From JBBRHH01 sp963788015 (GTDB lineage Bacteria; Planctomycetota; Phycisphaerae; Tepidisphaerales; Tepidisphaeraceae): DNA of 64,000 bases. Shown piece after piece: positions 31,128 to 42,259 of this stretch. The notes under the pieces were generated by a model, which saw nothing but the letters and a program-made list of their open reading frames with translations, was not told where the DNA came from and did not search any database. The position numbers were made by a program, and so were the translations under genes. The first letter of the stretch is position 1; each line of letters starts with the position of its first letter. The stretch lies in assembly GCA_963788015.1 (NCBI GenBank), contig CAWBEY010000010.1, forward strand, positions 806,001 through 870,000, written 5' to 3'.

Positions 31128-32330
31128 ATGGACCGTGACAGACTCTTCTCCCTACTCGACGCTTTTCACATTGAGACGCCCACCTGGGGCTACGCGGATT
31201 CCGGGACGCGTTTTGGGAGATTTCTTCAGCCGGCGGCGGCCTGCACGATTGATCAGAAACTCGCTGATGCGGGCATCGTGCATCAGTTCACCGGTTGCTG
31301 TCCGACTGTCGCGGTTCATGTTCTGTGGGATTTCAAGCTTGGGGTTGATGCGACTGAAACGCGTAAAGTGGCGGAGAAACATGGGGTGCGGATCGGGGCG
31401 GTGAACCCGAATCTTTTCGAGGATCAAGTTTACAAGTTCGGATCGGCCGCCAGCCCCAATGAGCTTGCACGCCACCACGCCAACCGCCACATTCAGGAGA
31501 GTATTTCGCTGGCCAAGGCTGTCGGCTCAAATTGCCTGAGCCTCTGGCTGGCCGACGGCACCAATTATCCGGGCCAGGACGACATCACCACGCGCAAGCA
31601 GCGCCTCCACGGCGCTCTGCGCCAATGGCACGATGCGATGCCTGATGGCATGACGATGCTGGTGGAATACAAACCGTTTGAGCCGGCGTTCTATCACACC
31701 GACATTGCTGACTGGGGGATGGCCTACATGTTTGCGCAGGATGCGGGTGAAAACGCCAAGGTTCTTGTTGATACCGGCCATCACCTTCAGGGGCAGAACG
31801 TCGAGCACATCGTCGCGTTTCTCCTGGATGAGGACATGCTGGGTGGCTTTCACTTTAACGATCGCAAATATGCGGATGACGATCTGACCCTTGGCAGCAT
31901 TGATCCGTATGCGGTGTTCCGAATCTTCCATGAGATTCGCAACGCGGCCGAGATCCATGCCCGGGATGTGTCGAGGATCGCGTACATGATCGATCAGTCG
32001 CACAACCTCAAACCTAAGATTGAGGCGATGATTCAGACGGTGACGTCGGCGCAGGAGCTTTACGCCAAGGCGTGCCTCGTGGACCGCAAAAAACTTCAGG
32101 ATGCACAGGCGCGGATGGACATTATTGAGGCCGAAGGATGTTTGAAGGACGCGTTTGCGACCGACGTGCGCCCGCTGTTGGCCGAGTGGAGAAAATCAAA
32201 AAACATCGACCCGAATCCGATTCCCGCGTACCGGGCCAGTGGGTATGAAGCGCGGATCACAACGGAACGTGCATCGTCACAGCGATCGCGGAGTGACAGC
32301 GAGGCAGCAGGCACCGTCAGGCCGGCTTGA
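31128..32330 (+). CDS. rhaI: L-rhamnose isomerase (RhaI subtype)
   Basis: A 400-residue TIM-barrel isomerase converting L-rhamnose to L-rhamnulose. The opening FHIETPTWGYADSGTRFGRF, then LADAGIVHQFTGCCPTVAVH, is characteristic of the Pseudomonas stutzeri-type RhaI. Probable metal ligands lie in MLVEYKPFEPAFYHTD (Glu), VLVDTGHHLQGQN (Asp, His) and GGFHFNDRKYADDDL (His, Asp). A ribosome binding site AAGAGGA precedes the ATG. The last about 20 residues (Ser/Arg-rich) extend beyond the usual end and overlap the convergent beta-helix gene by 14 bases, so the true end may differ by a frame change. No other rhamnose genes are in the window. Confidence 0.88.
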   Translation: MDRDRLFSLLDAFHIETPTWGYADSGTRFGRFLQPAAACTIDQKLADAGIVHQFTGCCPTVAVHVLWDFKLGVDATETRKVAEKHGVRIGAVNPNLFEDQVYKFGSAASPNELARHHANRHIQESISLAKAVGSNCLSLWLADGTNYPGQDDITTRKQRLHGALRQWHDAMPDGMTMLVEYKPFEPAFYHTDIADWGMAYMFAQDAGENAKVLVDTGHHLQGQNVEHIVAFLLDEDMLGGFHFNDRKYADDDLTLGSIDPYAVFRIFHEIRNAAEIHARDVSRIAYMIDQSHNLKPKIEAMIQTVTSAQELYAKACLVDRKKLQDAQARMDIIEAEGCLKDAFATDVRPLLAEWRKSKNIDPNPIPAYRASGYEARITTERASSQRSRSDSEAAGTVRPA

Positions 32331-34560
32331 ACTCAAACCAGTTGAAATTCCCCACGTAATTTGTGGAAGCGCTGGTATCAAACACAACCTTCAGCACCTG
32401 CACGCCGGCCTTTAACTGCACGCCATAGGTCGTCACGGTGGTCCATGTGCCCCAGCCTCCGGTGTTGGGCATGACAAGCTGATTGGTGACTCGCACGCCG
32501 TTGGCCTCCAGATGAAACTGCGCTCCGGCGGCCGGCGAGGCGACGCGAAAATCAAAGTTGTATGCCCCGGCCGTTCCCACGTTGATCGTGTAAGCCAGCC
32601 ACTCTCCAGCCTTTACGTATCCCACGGCATTGCCGCCGCCGAGGGGATCGCCGGAGGCCTGAATATCCACGCCCGTGCCCGGCCGATAATTGACTCCGCC
32701 AAGATTCGCCGACTCCAAATCGTGATAGGCAACGCCGTCGGCGCCCTTGTCGAAATCCTCGGCCTGTATCCGCACGGGCAGGGCGAACGGGGTGTTGTAG
32801 AAGGGTGTGCTGGCGGTCACCGGCGGCGGTGATACGGGCGGTGGCGGCGGTGGTGGCAGGGCGCGGTATCCCGCATCGCCGAGACTCGCGGTTCCCGCGC
32901 CTGCGGCATTTCGTGCTTCGACGAAATAGTAGTAGGTCGTGCCGGCCGTGCCGGTCGTATCGTCGTAGGCGGTCGTCGTCACGTTCTTCAGCAGTGACGC
33001 GGTGCCGGCGTTGTTGGTGGTGTTGCGCAGGCACATCATAACTGGTCGCGCCGCTGGCGGGCGTCCAGGCCACGTGGACGTGATCGGTGTAGGCGCCATC
33101 GCTCGCGGTAACTCCAGTCGGGGCCGACGGCGCTGTCACCGGGACCGCGCGGTAGCCAGCGTCGCCCGCGCTGAAGGCGCTTGTTCCGCCGCTGTTTTTC
33201 GCCTTGACCCAGTAGTAGTAATTCGTCCCCGCGGTTACCGACGTGTCGTCATAGGTGGCCGTCGGGACGTTGTTCAGCCACGTTGCGGTGGCGGAATTGT
33301 TGGTGGTGTTGCGATAGACGTCGTAGCTGGTCGCGCCGCTGGTGGCGGTCCATGTGGTTCGCACTTTGTCGGTGTAGGTCCCGTCGCTGGCGGAGATTGC
33401 GGTTGGGGCCGCCGGCGCGGTCGCGGCGGGGGCTTTGAACTCAAACCAGTTGAAATTTCCGAGGTAGCCGTTGGAGGTGTTGGTATCCAGCACGACGCGC
33501 AGCACGTGCGTGCCGGCCGGGAGATTGACGCCATAGGTGGTGACGGTGGTCCAGTTGTTCCAACCGCCGGTGTTGGGAAGGTTCAGCGGCGTTGGTGACG
33601 CGGGCCCCGTCCACCTCCAAATGAAACTGGCCGCCGGCGGCGGGCGATGCCACACGGAAATCGAAGTTGAACGATCCGCCTGCTCCCGCGTTGATCGAAT
33701 AGTTCAGCCATTCCCCAGCTTTCGTATACGCGATTTGATAGCCCCCGCCTGAAGGATCGCCCGTGGCCTGAAGATCGACCCCGGTGCCCGGCCGGTAGTT
33801 CGCGCCGCCGATGTTGGCCGACTCGAGATCGTGATATGCGATGCCCTCGCCGCCATTGTCAAAATCTTCGGCCTGAATCCGCACTGGTAATGCCGCGGCT
33901 GTGCCGGTATAAGGCGTGGTCGTCACGGGCGGTGGTGACACGGGCGGCGGTGAGACGGGTGGTGGAGGCGGTGACACTGGGTGGAGGTGGAGGTGGCGGC
34001 ACGGCTCGATATCCGGCATCCCCCACACTCGCATTCCCAGCGCCGGCGGAATTGCGTGCTTCGATGAAGTAGTAGTAGGTCGTGCCGGCCGTGCCCGCTC
34101 GTATCGTCGTATGCCGTAGCCGTCACGTTGCCCAGAAAGGGATGCGGTGCTGGCGTTGTTGGTGGTGTTGCGCAGCACGTCGTAGCTGGTCGCGCCGCTG
34201 ACGGCCGTCCAGCCTACGTGTACGTGATCGGTATAGGTCCCATCAGTGGCGGCGACTCCGGTTGGGGCGGTCGGCGCTGTGACTGCGACGGCGCGGTATC
34301 CCGCATCGCCAGCGCTGGGGTTGCTCGCCCCCACGCTATTGCGCGACTTTAACCCAGTAGTAATACGTGGTGCCTGCGGTGGCCGAGGAGTCGTCGATGC
34401 TGGTTGTGCTGGTGTTGGTCAGAAAAGTCGCCGTGGACACGTCGTTGCTGGTGCTGCGGGAAACGTCGTAGCTGCCGGCGCCGGCCGAGGCGTTCCAGCT
34501 CACGTGGACCTTGTCAGTGTAGGTTCCATCAGTGGCCGCGACTCCGGTGGGCGGCGCGGC
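32317..34560 (-). repeat. Two tandem [FN3-FN3-Pro linker-CBM6] cassettes of about 1.1 kb
   Basis: Cassette A runs from about 34560 to 33430 and cassette B from about 33420 to 32317 (minus strand). Both contain ASDGTYTDKV/ATDGTYTDKV FN3 starts, a linker of the type PPPPPPVSPPPV, LPVRIQAEDFD, YHDLESANxGGxNYRPGTGV and GNFNWFEFK. The order and boundaries match, showing an intragenic duplication. Confidence 0.8.
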
Positions 34561-36664
34561 CAGCAGGCTTACCGAGAATGTCCCGAGCGTTCCCACGGCG
34601 ACGGGATTGCTCGAGGTGTCGAACACCTGGGACGGTTGCATGGTGGCGGTATAGGTGCCGTTGTCGGATGCATCGAATGCACCGCCCGGGCCGGTGATCT
34701 GATACGTCACCACCTTGGTTGTCGCGGTCGATCCGGCGGCGATGCTTTGGAAGGCCGCCAATTGGCTGAAGTTATTTGGTCCTGTGACCAGCACATCCGA
34801 AGAGTCGATGGTCGACGCATTGATGCCGGTATCGTCGGTGTACGTGACCGTGAAGCTCGCGGTGGCATCTCCGGCCGCGATGGTCGCGGGCGCTCCATAC
34901 GACGCGGTGGGCGCGCTGGTGTCGGCCGCAGGGGGCACCACTTCGTTGGCGCCGATGTCTGGCCCGGATCCCTGGGGCAGGGTTGTGCCGAAAAAATCCT
35001 GCGTGCCGACATTGATGCCGAATTCCGCCAGTCCCACGCCCGCGTCGATCAGCGGAGAGTTGCTGGCAATGCGATACGCGCTCAGGGTTGAAAGCTGATC
35101 GGCGTTGGCGATCGTCCCGCCTCCGCCGGCGCTGCCGAGCTGTGGATCGACGTTCAGGCCTACGGCTGCATTGTTCAGCTTTTCCTGGCCTGTTGCATTC
35201 GACCATGCGCTCAAGGTGTTGTACGCGGTGCCTCCGGCGCTGATGTTAAAGCTCCCGCCGCCTGGCCAATAGTCATTGCCCTGAAATATCAGCCCGGTCG
35301 GCCCGCCCGACGTGTTTACCAGCGATACGCCGCCGCTTGTGAGGATGATGTTGTCGCGAACGTGGGTGTTGCTGGTGCCGGTCACGGCCAATGCCACGGG
35401 CGTTCCACTGGTGGCCGGCGACATGTACACCGTGTTGTTGTAGACGTCCGTGCCGCTCACGCTCCCGGAGATCCAGATTCCGTCGTAAGTTGTTTTTTCG
35501 CCCATCGTTCTGGCTGATGTTGTACCGGAGCACGTTGCCGCTGGCGGGCACTCCGGCCGCGGCGAAGACCAGATAGCCGACCCCGTCGTTGTCATGCGAG
35601 TAGTTGTACTGCATGAGCGAGTTGGTGGTGTTCTGATCGAAATCAAAGCCGCCCCCGTCGGCCGCGCTTCCGGTGCGATTGTGATACGACTCGTTGCTCT
35701 GCACCGTCACGCCATTGGAGTCATACGCCCAGATCCCAACCGGCCCGTCCGAGGTTGGGTTGTTGATGCCGTTGTCATGGGAGACGTTTCGCTCGACCGT
35801 CGCCCCATTGACGCTTCCCAGCACGATTCCATTGCCGGTGTTGTGGGTTGCGCTGGCGTTGCCATAGTTGTTGTAGACAGTGCAGTGGCCGACATAGACG
35901 TTGGTGTTGGCGTAGTTCTTCGAGTTTGCATCGAACGTATAGCCATAAAGCCCGATGCCGGCCTGTCGGTTGTCGTGCGCGCTGGTGTTGGTGATGCGAA
36001 CGTCGTCATACCCGCTCGCGCCGTTGTAGCCGCCGAGGATGACGCCGGTATCTCCGAAGCCGCTGGCGTCCACGTTGTCGATGTAGACGTGGCTAAGCTT
36101 CGTGTTTCCGGATAGATCGTTGTAGAAGTCGATGCCGCTCGAAGTGTTCGTCGATGCCCCCGATCCGGTGAAGTTCAGGTTGGAGATGTTGAATCCGCCA
36201 TAGTCATGGGCGTAGATTCCCGCCCCGTCTCCGGCATTGATTGTCGCCCGTCCGCTCCCATACGACCCGATGGAGATACCGCCGGCCAGTTGCGCCGCCC
36301 CGGGCTGTCCGGGATCAAACCAGAGCGTGCCATTGAACGTGGCGCCGCCCTGGAACAGGATACTGTCGCCTTCGCTGAAGCTCGCGGAATTGACCTGATT
36401 GATGCTCTGCCAGGCACTTTGGGCTGACAAGCCGGTGTTGGTGTCACTCCCATTGGGGCTGACGTAATACGTTGAATACAGCCGTCGCGTCTCGAGGTTC
36501 TCCCACCCAGTCGACCGAGCGCGCGGCCTCTGGGAACGCACTCTCCTTCGCTGTTTTGACGCAGACGCCACAGAAAATCCCATTGAAGATGATAAAGATG
36601 GAAGGGTTACCCGGAGGACCGAGCCGATGTGCCCACCATAAGGATCTTCGAATGAGAAATCCAT
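32317..36664 (-). CDS. Giant secreted beta-helix protein with FN3 and CBM6 modules (frameshifted)
   Basis: About 1440 residues. The N-terminus is basic, then ENLETRRLYSTYYVSPNGSD, combining the LExRRxLS-type planctomycete motif with the start of a right-handed parallel beta-helix (many short N/G-rich rungs such as NTGNGIVLGSVNGATVERN and HDNDGVGYLVFAAAG), as in pectate-lyase-like proteins. An Ig-like domain follows (TASFTVTYTDDTGINAS). The C-terminal third holds two cassettes, each of two fibronectin type III domains, a Pro-rich linker and a family 6-type carbohydrate-binding module (VRIQAEDFD... GEWL..., ending GNFNWFEFK). At least four frame changes occur. A polysaccharide lyase or surface glycan-binding protein is likely; catalytic residues were not assigned. 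Confidence 0.8.
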
Positions 36665-36700
36665 GAGCCATTCGCGCCCGGTGCGAAAATGGCCTGTAAA

Positions 36701-37135
36701 TCAGCGATGTCCCCCACCGCCGGCTCCTGAATGTCCGCCGGCGCCAATAGACCCGCCGGCACGTCCGCCCGCCGCCGCTGGTCCCTGGGATGCGCCGCCC
36801 GGAACGGTTGGCGCGGCAACTGCATGGCCTGCCGTAACGTGGCCGGCATGATCGGTCTGGCCAGTGCGAGCCTCACGGCGGCCATCCTCGCGCCATTCGT
36901 GCCGGTCACCATCCCTGTCCCAGCCTTCGTGATGATGGTGCTCGTACCACCCCCGATCATGGAAGTAATATCCCCGGCCATAAGCCCAGTACGGCCCATA
37001 CTCATCGTATGCGTAGGGGTATGCGTCCCCGTTGTAATATCCACGGTCGGTGTACACCCCGCCCCCGGTTTCACACCCTGCCAGAACCATCCCGAGCAAC
37101 CCCAACGCAATCGCCGCCAGAACGCCTTTGCACAT
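36701..37135 (-). CDS. Lipoprotein with Tyr/Gly/His-rich mature region
   Basis: About 144 residues. A lipoprotein signal (MCKGVLAAIALGLLGMVLAGC) has a proper lipobox LAGC. The mature part starts with a Tyr-rich segment (GYYNGDAYPYAYDEYGPYW, then GRGYYFHDRGWYEHHHHEGW) and ends in a low-complexity Gly/Ala region. I do not recognise the family; the His cluster could bind metal. The ATG at 37135 is supported by AAAGGA nine bases upstream. It is divergent from the cytochrome gene. Confidence 0.7.
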   Translation of the reverse strand: MCKGVLAAIALGLLGMVLAGCETGGGVYTDRGYYNGDAYPYAYDEYGPYWAYGRGYYFHDRGWYEHHHHEGWDRDGDRHEWREDGRREARTGQTDHAGHVTAGHAVAAPTVPGGASQGPAAAGGRAGGSIGAGGHSGAGGGGHR

Positions 37136-37300
37136 GGCGCAATCCTTTCTTACCACGCCAGATCATAGGTCTTGGCGACTCCGATTTTCTCCGTTCGCAC
37201 AGAACATTTCGCACATTGGCAAACATCCTGAAGGCATCTGTGGTAGTAAAAGGCGAGCCACTTGGCGAAGCCAGAACGGACATCGCACAACGCCCCTCTT

Positions 37301-40300
37301 ATGACGAACCTCCACCGCCTGGCCATCTCGTTGCCGCTCCTGCTTGCCGCCGCGCTTGTCCCGTCTCATCCGTTCACCCGCGCCGCCACCCCCGCTCCCG
37401 AATCCGCTCGCGCCGCCCGCCCCATCGACTTTAACCGCGACATTCGGCCGATCCTTTCTGACAACTGCTACGCCTGCCACGGCCCGGATAAGAACAAACG
37501 CAAGGCCGATCTGCGCCTCGACACGAAGGCCGGCCTTTTCTCAACCATCGAAGACCGCACCACCGTCGTCCCGAACCACCCCGAAAAAAGTGAGCTCTTC
37601 CGCCGCCTTGTCACCGACGACAAGGACGAGCGCATGCCCGACCCCAAGTCCAACAAACGGCTCTCCGCCAAACAAATCGCTCTCATCCAGCGCTGGATTG
37701 AAGAGGGCGCTGCCTGGAAAGGCCACTGGGCGTATCTCAAGCCCACGCGCCGGAATTCCCTGCTGCGGCAAACATTGCAACAGTTAAAAATCCAATCGAC
37801 CAGTTCATCCTCGCGGCCCTTGAGGAACAGCACCTGGAGCCTTCCCCGCAGGCCGATCCCATCACGCTGATCCGCCGGCTCTACTTCGACCTGACCGGCC
37901 TGCCGCCCACGCCCGAACAAGTTCACGCGTTCGTGAACGATCAATCACCCGCCGCCTACGAAACGCTTGTTAACCAGCTTCTGGCCACCCCTCATTTTGG
38001 CGAGCGCATGGCCGTCTACTGGCTTGACCTTGTGCGCTACGCCGACACCATTGGCTATCACTCCGACAACCCGCGCGACATCTTCCCTTACCGGGATTGG
38101 GTGATTCACGCGTTTAATGCCAACCAGCCTTTCGACCAGTTCACCACCGAGCAAATCGCCGGCGATCTTTTGCCAAACTCGACGCCCGTGCAGAAAGTGG
38201 CGTCCGCCTACAACCGCCTCCTTCAGACTACCGAAGAAGGGGCGCGCAGCCCAAGGAATACACCGCCAAGTACGCGGCCGACCGGGTTCGCAATCTTTCG
38301 AGCGTCTGGCTGGGCAGCACGATGGGGTGCTGCGAATGTCACGATCATAAGTTTGACCCATTCACCACGCGCGATTTTTACACGATGGAAGCGTTCTTCG
38401 CTGACATCAAGGAAGCGGCCAACGGCCGGCGCGAAGCCGGCATGCCCATCCTCAGCGAGCAGCAAACCGCGCAATTGAAAACCCTCGATGAGCGCCTCGC
38501 CGCCGCCAAGGCTGCGCTGGAGACTGACACCCCGGAGCTCGCGGCCGCTCAATTGAAATGGGAGCAATCGGCGGCTGGCCAGCGCAGCGTCCATTGGACA
38601 ACGCTGACCCCCACGGCCGCCACTTCGGAGAATAAAACAGTTCTCAAGATCCAGCCTGACGGCGTCATTCTCGCCACCGGCGCGGCGCCCAATACGGACG
38701 TCTTTACCATCACCGCCAGCACCGATCTTAAATCCATTCTCCGCATTCCGTCTCGAAGCGCTTACCGACGATTCTCTTCCCCACAAAGGCCCCGGCCGGG
38801 GCGGCAACGGCAACTTTGTACTGACGCACTTTGATGTTCAACTGAAGACGGCTGACAAGCCCCAGCCCGTTGTGCTTCGAAACCCCACCGCCAGCTACGA
38901 GCAAAAAGAGTTTTCCATCACGACCGTCCTGGAAGGCCCCAACCCGCGCAAGGGGTGGGCGATCATGGAAAAGGCCGGCTCGCCCCAGCACGCCATCTTT
39001 GAGACCAAATCGGATGTCGGCGATGGCCAATCCACGCTTCTGTTCACCCTCCGCCACGATTGGGGCCAATCACACCAGATCGGCAAGTTTCGACTGTCGG
39101 CCACCACCGACGCGCGGCCCATCCGCGTCGAGGGCAAGCAGTTCCCCAAAGAAATTCAGGACATTTTCGCAGTCGATCCGGCCAAACGCACTGACGCGCA
39201 GAAAAATACTCTGGCCGCCCACTACCGCTCCATCGCACCCGCTTTGGATCCGGCGCGGCGCAGGTCGCCACGGCCACCAAGGCCCGCGAGGAGTTTTTGA
39301 AGACGGTTCCCAAGTGCCTTGTCTCCATGGCCGACGCGCCGAGGACTATTCGCATCCTGCGCCGCGGCAACTGGCAGGACGATGGGGGCGAGATTGTGCA
39401 ACCGGGCGTTCCGGGGTTTCTCCCGCAGCTTGATGTGAAGGACCGGCGGGCCACGCGTCTTGATCTGGCCAAGTGGCTGGTCTCTTCAGAAAACCCGCTG
39501 ACCGCGCGCGTTTTCGTGAACCGCCTCTGGAAGCTCTTTTATGGCCAAGGCCTCTCCAAGCGGCTTGAAGATCTCGGCTCGCAGGGGGAGCCGCCGACCC
39601 ACCCCGAGCTTCTGGATTATCTGGCCGTGGAGTTCGTACAAAGCGGTTGGGACGTGAAGCACCTGGTGAAGCTGATGGTGACCTCCGCCACGTATCGCCA
39701 GACCTCCACCGTCACGCCGCAACTGAAAGAGCGCGACCCGGAAAATCGCTGGTGCGCCCGCCAATCCCGTTTCCGCCTCGACGCGGAGTTTGTTCGTGAC
39801 AATGCGCTGGCCGTCAGCGGCCTGCTGTCGCTCAACATCGGCGGCGACTCGGTTCACCCGTATCAGCCGGCCGGCTACTGGGACTTCCTGAACTTCCCGC
39901 AGCGCAAATGGGAATCCGATCACGGCGACGCCCAATATCGTCGCGGCCTGTACATCTGGTGGCAGCGCACGTTCCTCCACCCCAGCCTCCTTGCCTTCGA
40001 CGCGCCCACGCGTGAAGAATGCACCGCTGACCGCCCCCGCTCCAACGTCCCCCAGCAGGCCCTGACTCTCCTCAATGATCCCACTTATGTCGAAGCCGCC
40101 CGCGTCTTCGCGACTCACATCCTGCAACAGGCCGGCCCGACAACCCCCGAGCGCCTCACCTACGCCTTCCAACACGCTCTCTCCCGCACCCCAAAGCAAG
40201 AAGAAATCCAGCTCCTCACAGCCCTGCTGGAAAAGCATCTATCGCAATACCATCAAGACCCACCATCCGCCCAATCCCTCATCGCCACCGGCGACACCGC

Positions 40301-40394
40301 CCCCCCAAAATCCCTCGACGCGCCCGAACTCGCGGCCTGGACCAGCATCACCCGCACCATCCTAAATCTCCACGAAACCATCACCCGCAACTAA
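37301..40394 (+). CDS. Planctomycete cytochrome c / DUF1549 / DUF1553 protein (frameshifted)
   Basis: About 1030 residues with a signal peptide (MTNLHRLAISLPLLLAAAL). PSCyt1 domain: DFNRDIRPILSDNCYACHGPD with the CxxCH haem site, then RRLVTDDKDERMPD. DUF1549 domain: RLYFDLTGLPPTPEQV, YWLDLVRYADTIGYHSDN, DRVRNLSSVWLGSTMGC and a second CxxCH in CCECHDHKFDP. A middle beta domain follows, then DUF1553: ENPLTARVFVNRLWKLFYGQ, YRQTSTVT, DNALAVSGLLSL, DRPRSNVPQQALTLLNDPTY, and RTILNLHETITRN at the end. There are four frame changes (near 37765, 38245, 38745, 39290). These proteins are abundant in planctomycetes and usually paired with a DUF1501 protein, which is absent here. Confidence 0.92.
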
Positions 40395-40537
40395 TGCTTT
40401 CACAATACATGCCATGATCCAGATCATCTCATATCTTAAAACGTGGCACGGGCGCCCCGCCCGTGTCTCCACCCATCCCTATGAACCTCCCGCAGCCTCA
40501 TCTTCCCTCCATCTGCGGCCGGTGCTTGATCGTCGCT

Positions 40538-41856
40538 TCACCCAATCCGCTCCACCCCTCCCATATACGCCCTCAAAACTTCCGGCACCGCCACGCTCCC
40601 ATCCGCGTTTTGGAAATTTTCCAGCAGCGCAACCAGGACGCGTGGGCAGGCTATGGCCGTGTTGTTCAGTGTGTAGCAAAACTGCACCTGCGGCTTGCCC
40701 CCACCGCTCGCCGCCGAACGATATCGCAGATTGAGCCGCCGCGCCTGGAAGTCGCGCAGGGCGCTTCCGCTGTGCGTCTCGCCGTATCCATTGCGGCTGG
40801 GCATCCACGTTTCAATGTCATACATGCGCCACTTCCCCTGCCCCATGTCTCCCGTGCAATTCTGAACCACACGATACGGAAGCTTGAGCGATTGGAGGAT
40901 AAACTCGGCGTTGGCGATGATCTCCTCATGCAGTCTGATGTGCTCGGCATCGTCGGCCTTGTGAACCAGCACCTGCTCCACCTTGTCGAACTGATGCACC
41001 CGATACAAGCCGGCCGTGTCCTTCCCGGCCGCACCGGCCTCACGCCTGAAACACGTGCTCGTCGCGCAGCATGCGCTTCGGCAAGTCCCCTTCTTCCAAA
41101 ATCTCGCTTGAATAAAAACTCGCCAGCGGCACTTCGCTGGTTCCCACCAGTACATTCCCATCCTGCGTCACATACGCCTGGTCCCGGCCGGCCGGGAAAT
41201 ATCCCGTCCCCACCATGCAGGCTTCCGTCACCAGCACCGGCACGACAAATGGCTCATACCCCCGCGCCACCAGTACATCCTGGGAATAGCGCAATACCGC
41301 GTTGTACAGCCTGCGCACCCGCCCCGCGCACCACATAGCTGCGCGAACCCGCCAGCTTCACGCCGCGATCAAAATCCAGAATCCCCAGTGCCGTTCCCAG
41401 CGCGATGTGGTCCTTGCGCCCGTCCGTCAGCGGCAATGGCGGCACGCTCGGATCCGCCCACGTGCGCACCACCACGTTCTCCTCGGCATCCTTCCCCACC
41501 GGCCATGCCGGATCCGGAATCGCCGGCAGTTGTAGCATGATCTGCTGCGCCTCGGCCTCCGCGTCGGCCTGCTGCGTCGCGATCGCCTGCACACGGCCTT
41601 TGAGCGCGTTGGTCTGCTCCAAAACACCCTCAAGCTGCGGGCTAGTCCCACCCTTCAGCTCACGCTTAAACTTCGCAACCTGCTCCCCGAGCTTCTTTTG
41701 TTCTCCCTTGAGTGCATCCGATTCCGCCTGTGCCCCGCGCCGCCTCTCGTCCGCAGCCAGCCAGGCGTCCACCAGCTCGGGCGACCCCACCCGCTTCACA
41801 CGCGCGGCCTCTTTGAACGCCTGCGGATTCTCCCTCAACAATTTCGGATCAAGCAT
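40538..41856 (-). CDS. serS: Seryl-tRNA synthetase (frameshifted)
   Basis: Charges tRNA-Ser. The N-terminal coiled-coil arm (MLDPKLLRENPQAFKEAARV, then a long Lys/Glu helix pair) is followed by the class II catalytic domain: RSYVVRGAGA, VPLASFYSSEI, motif 2 region EAGAAGKDTAGLYRVHQFDK, the DIETWMPSRNGYGE segment, and motif 3 CPRVLVALLENFQNADGS near the end. Frame changes lie near 41290-41330 and near 41040. The start at 41856 is chosen because MLDPKLLREN is the conserved N-terminus. Confidence 0.92.
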
Positions 41857-42097
41857 GCCGTTCCTTCCATCAAGAGCATTGCGCGACGTTTTAGCAGAAG
41901 CAGCGCCAGGCGCGTAGCACTCGCCCTTTATCGGATCGACCACCACCCCGCGTTGGACCGCGTCCCATCCCTCGCCGCTTTTGCAGCTTTATAGGACTGT
42001 CGCCAAAAGCGCTTCCAATTAGGCGATTGAAGTTCCCTCGAAGTATCCTCCGCCAGGAGTCGGATTGATCCCCGGTTCAGGCAGAAAGGAAACCTCC

Positions 42098-42247
42098 GTG
42101 ACACGTACCCGCATTCAAACCGCACGCTCATCCCGCAAGCAGCCTCGCGTCCACGCCGCCGCCGGGGGTTTCCTGCAGCTGCTCGTCAAGCTCAGCAACG
42201 CCAGCGACCGCCTCGAACTCGCACGCGCACGGCGCCGCCGAAACTGA
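42098..42247 (+). CDS. Small basic hypothetical protein
   Basis: A GTG start at 42098 preceded by AAAGGAAACC gives 49 residues, very rich in Arg (RTRIQTARSSRKQPRVHAAA, then LLVKLSNASDRLELARARRR). There is no recognisable domain. It is convergent with the next gene. A nucleic-acid-binding peptide is possible, but it may also be a chance frame. Confidence 0.3.
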   Translation: MTRTRIQTARSSRKQPRVHAAAGGFLQLLVKLSNASDRLELARARRRRN

Positions 42248-42259
42248 ATCGCCAGCGTA

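Noticed and set aside
41857..42097. T-box leader before serS
   Set aside because: A GGGGTGG run suggested a T-box, but the conserved T-box sequence and specifier loop are not present.
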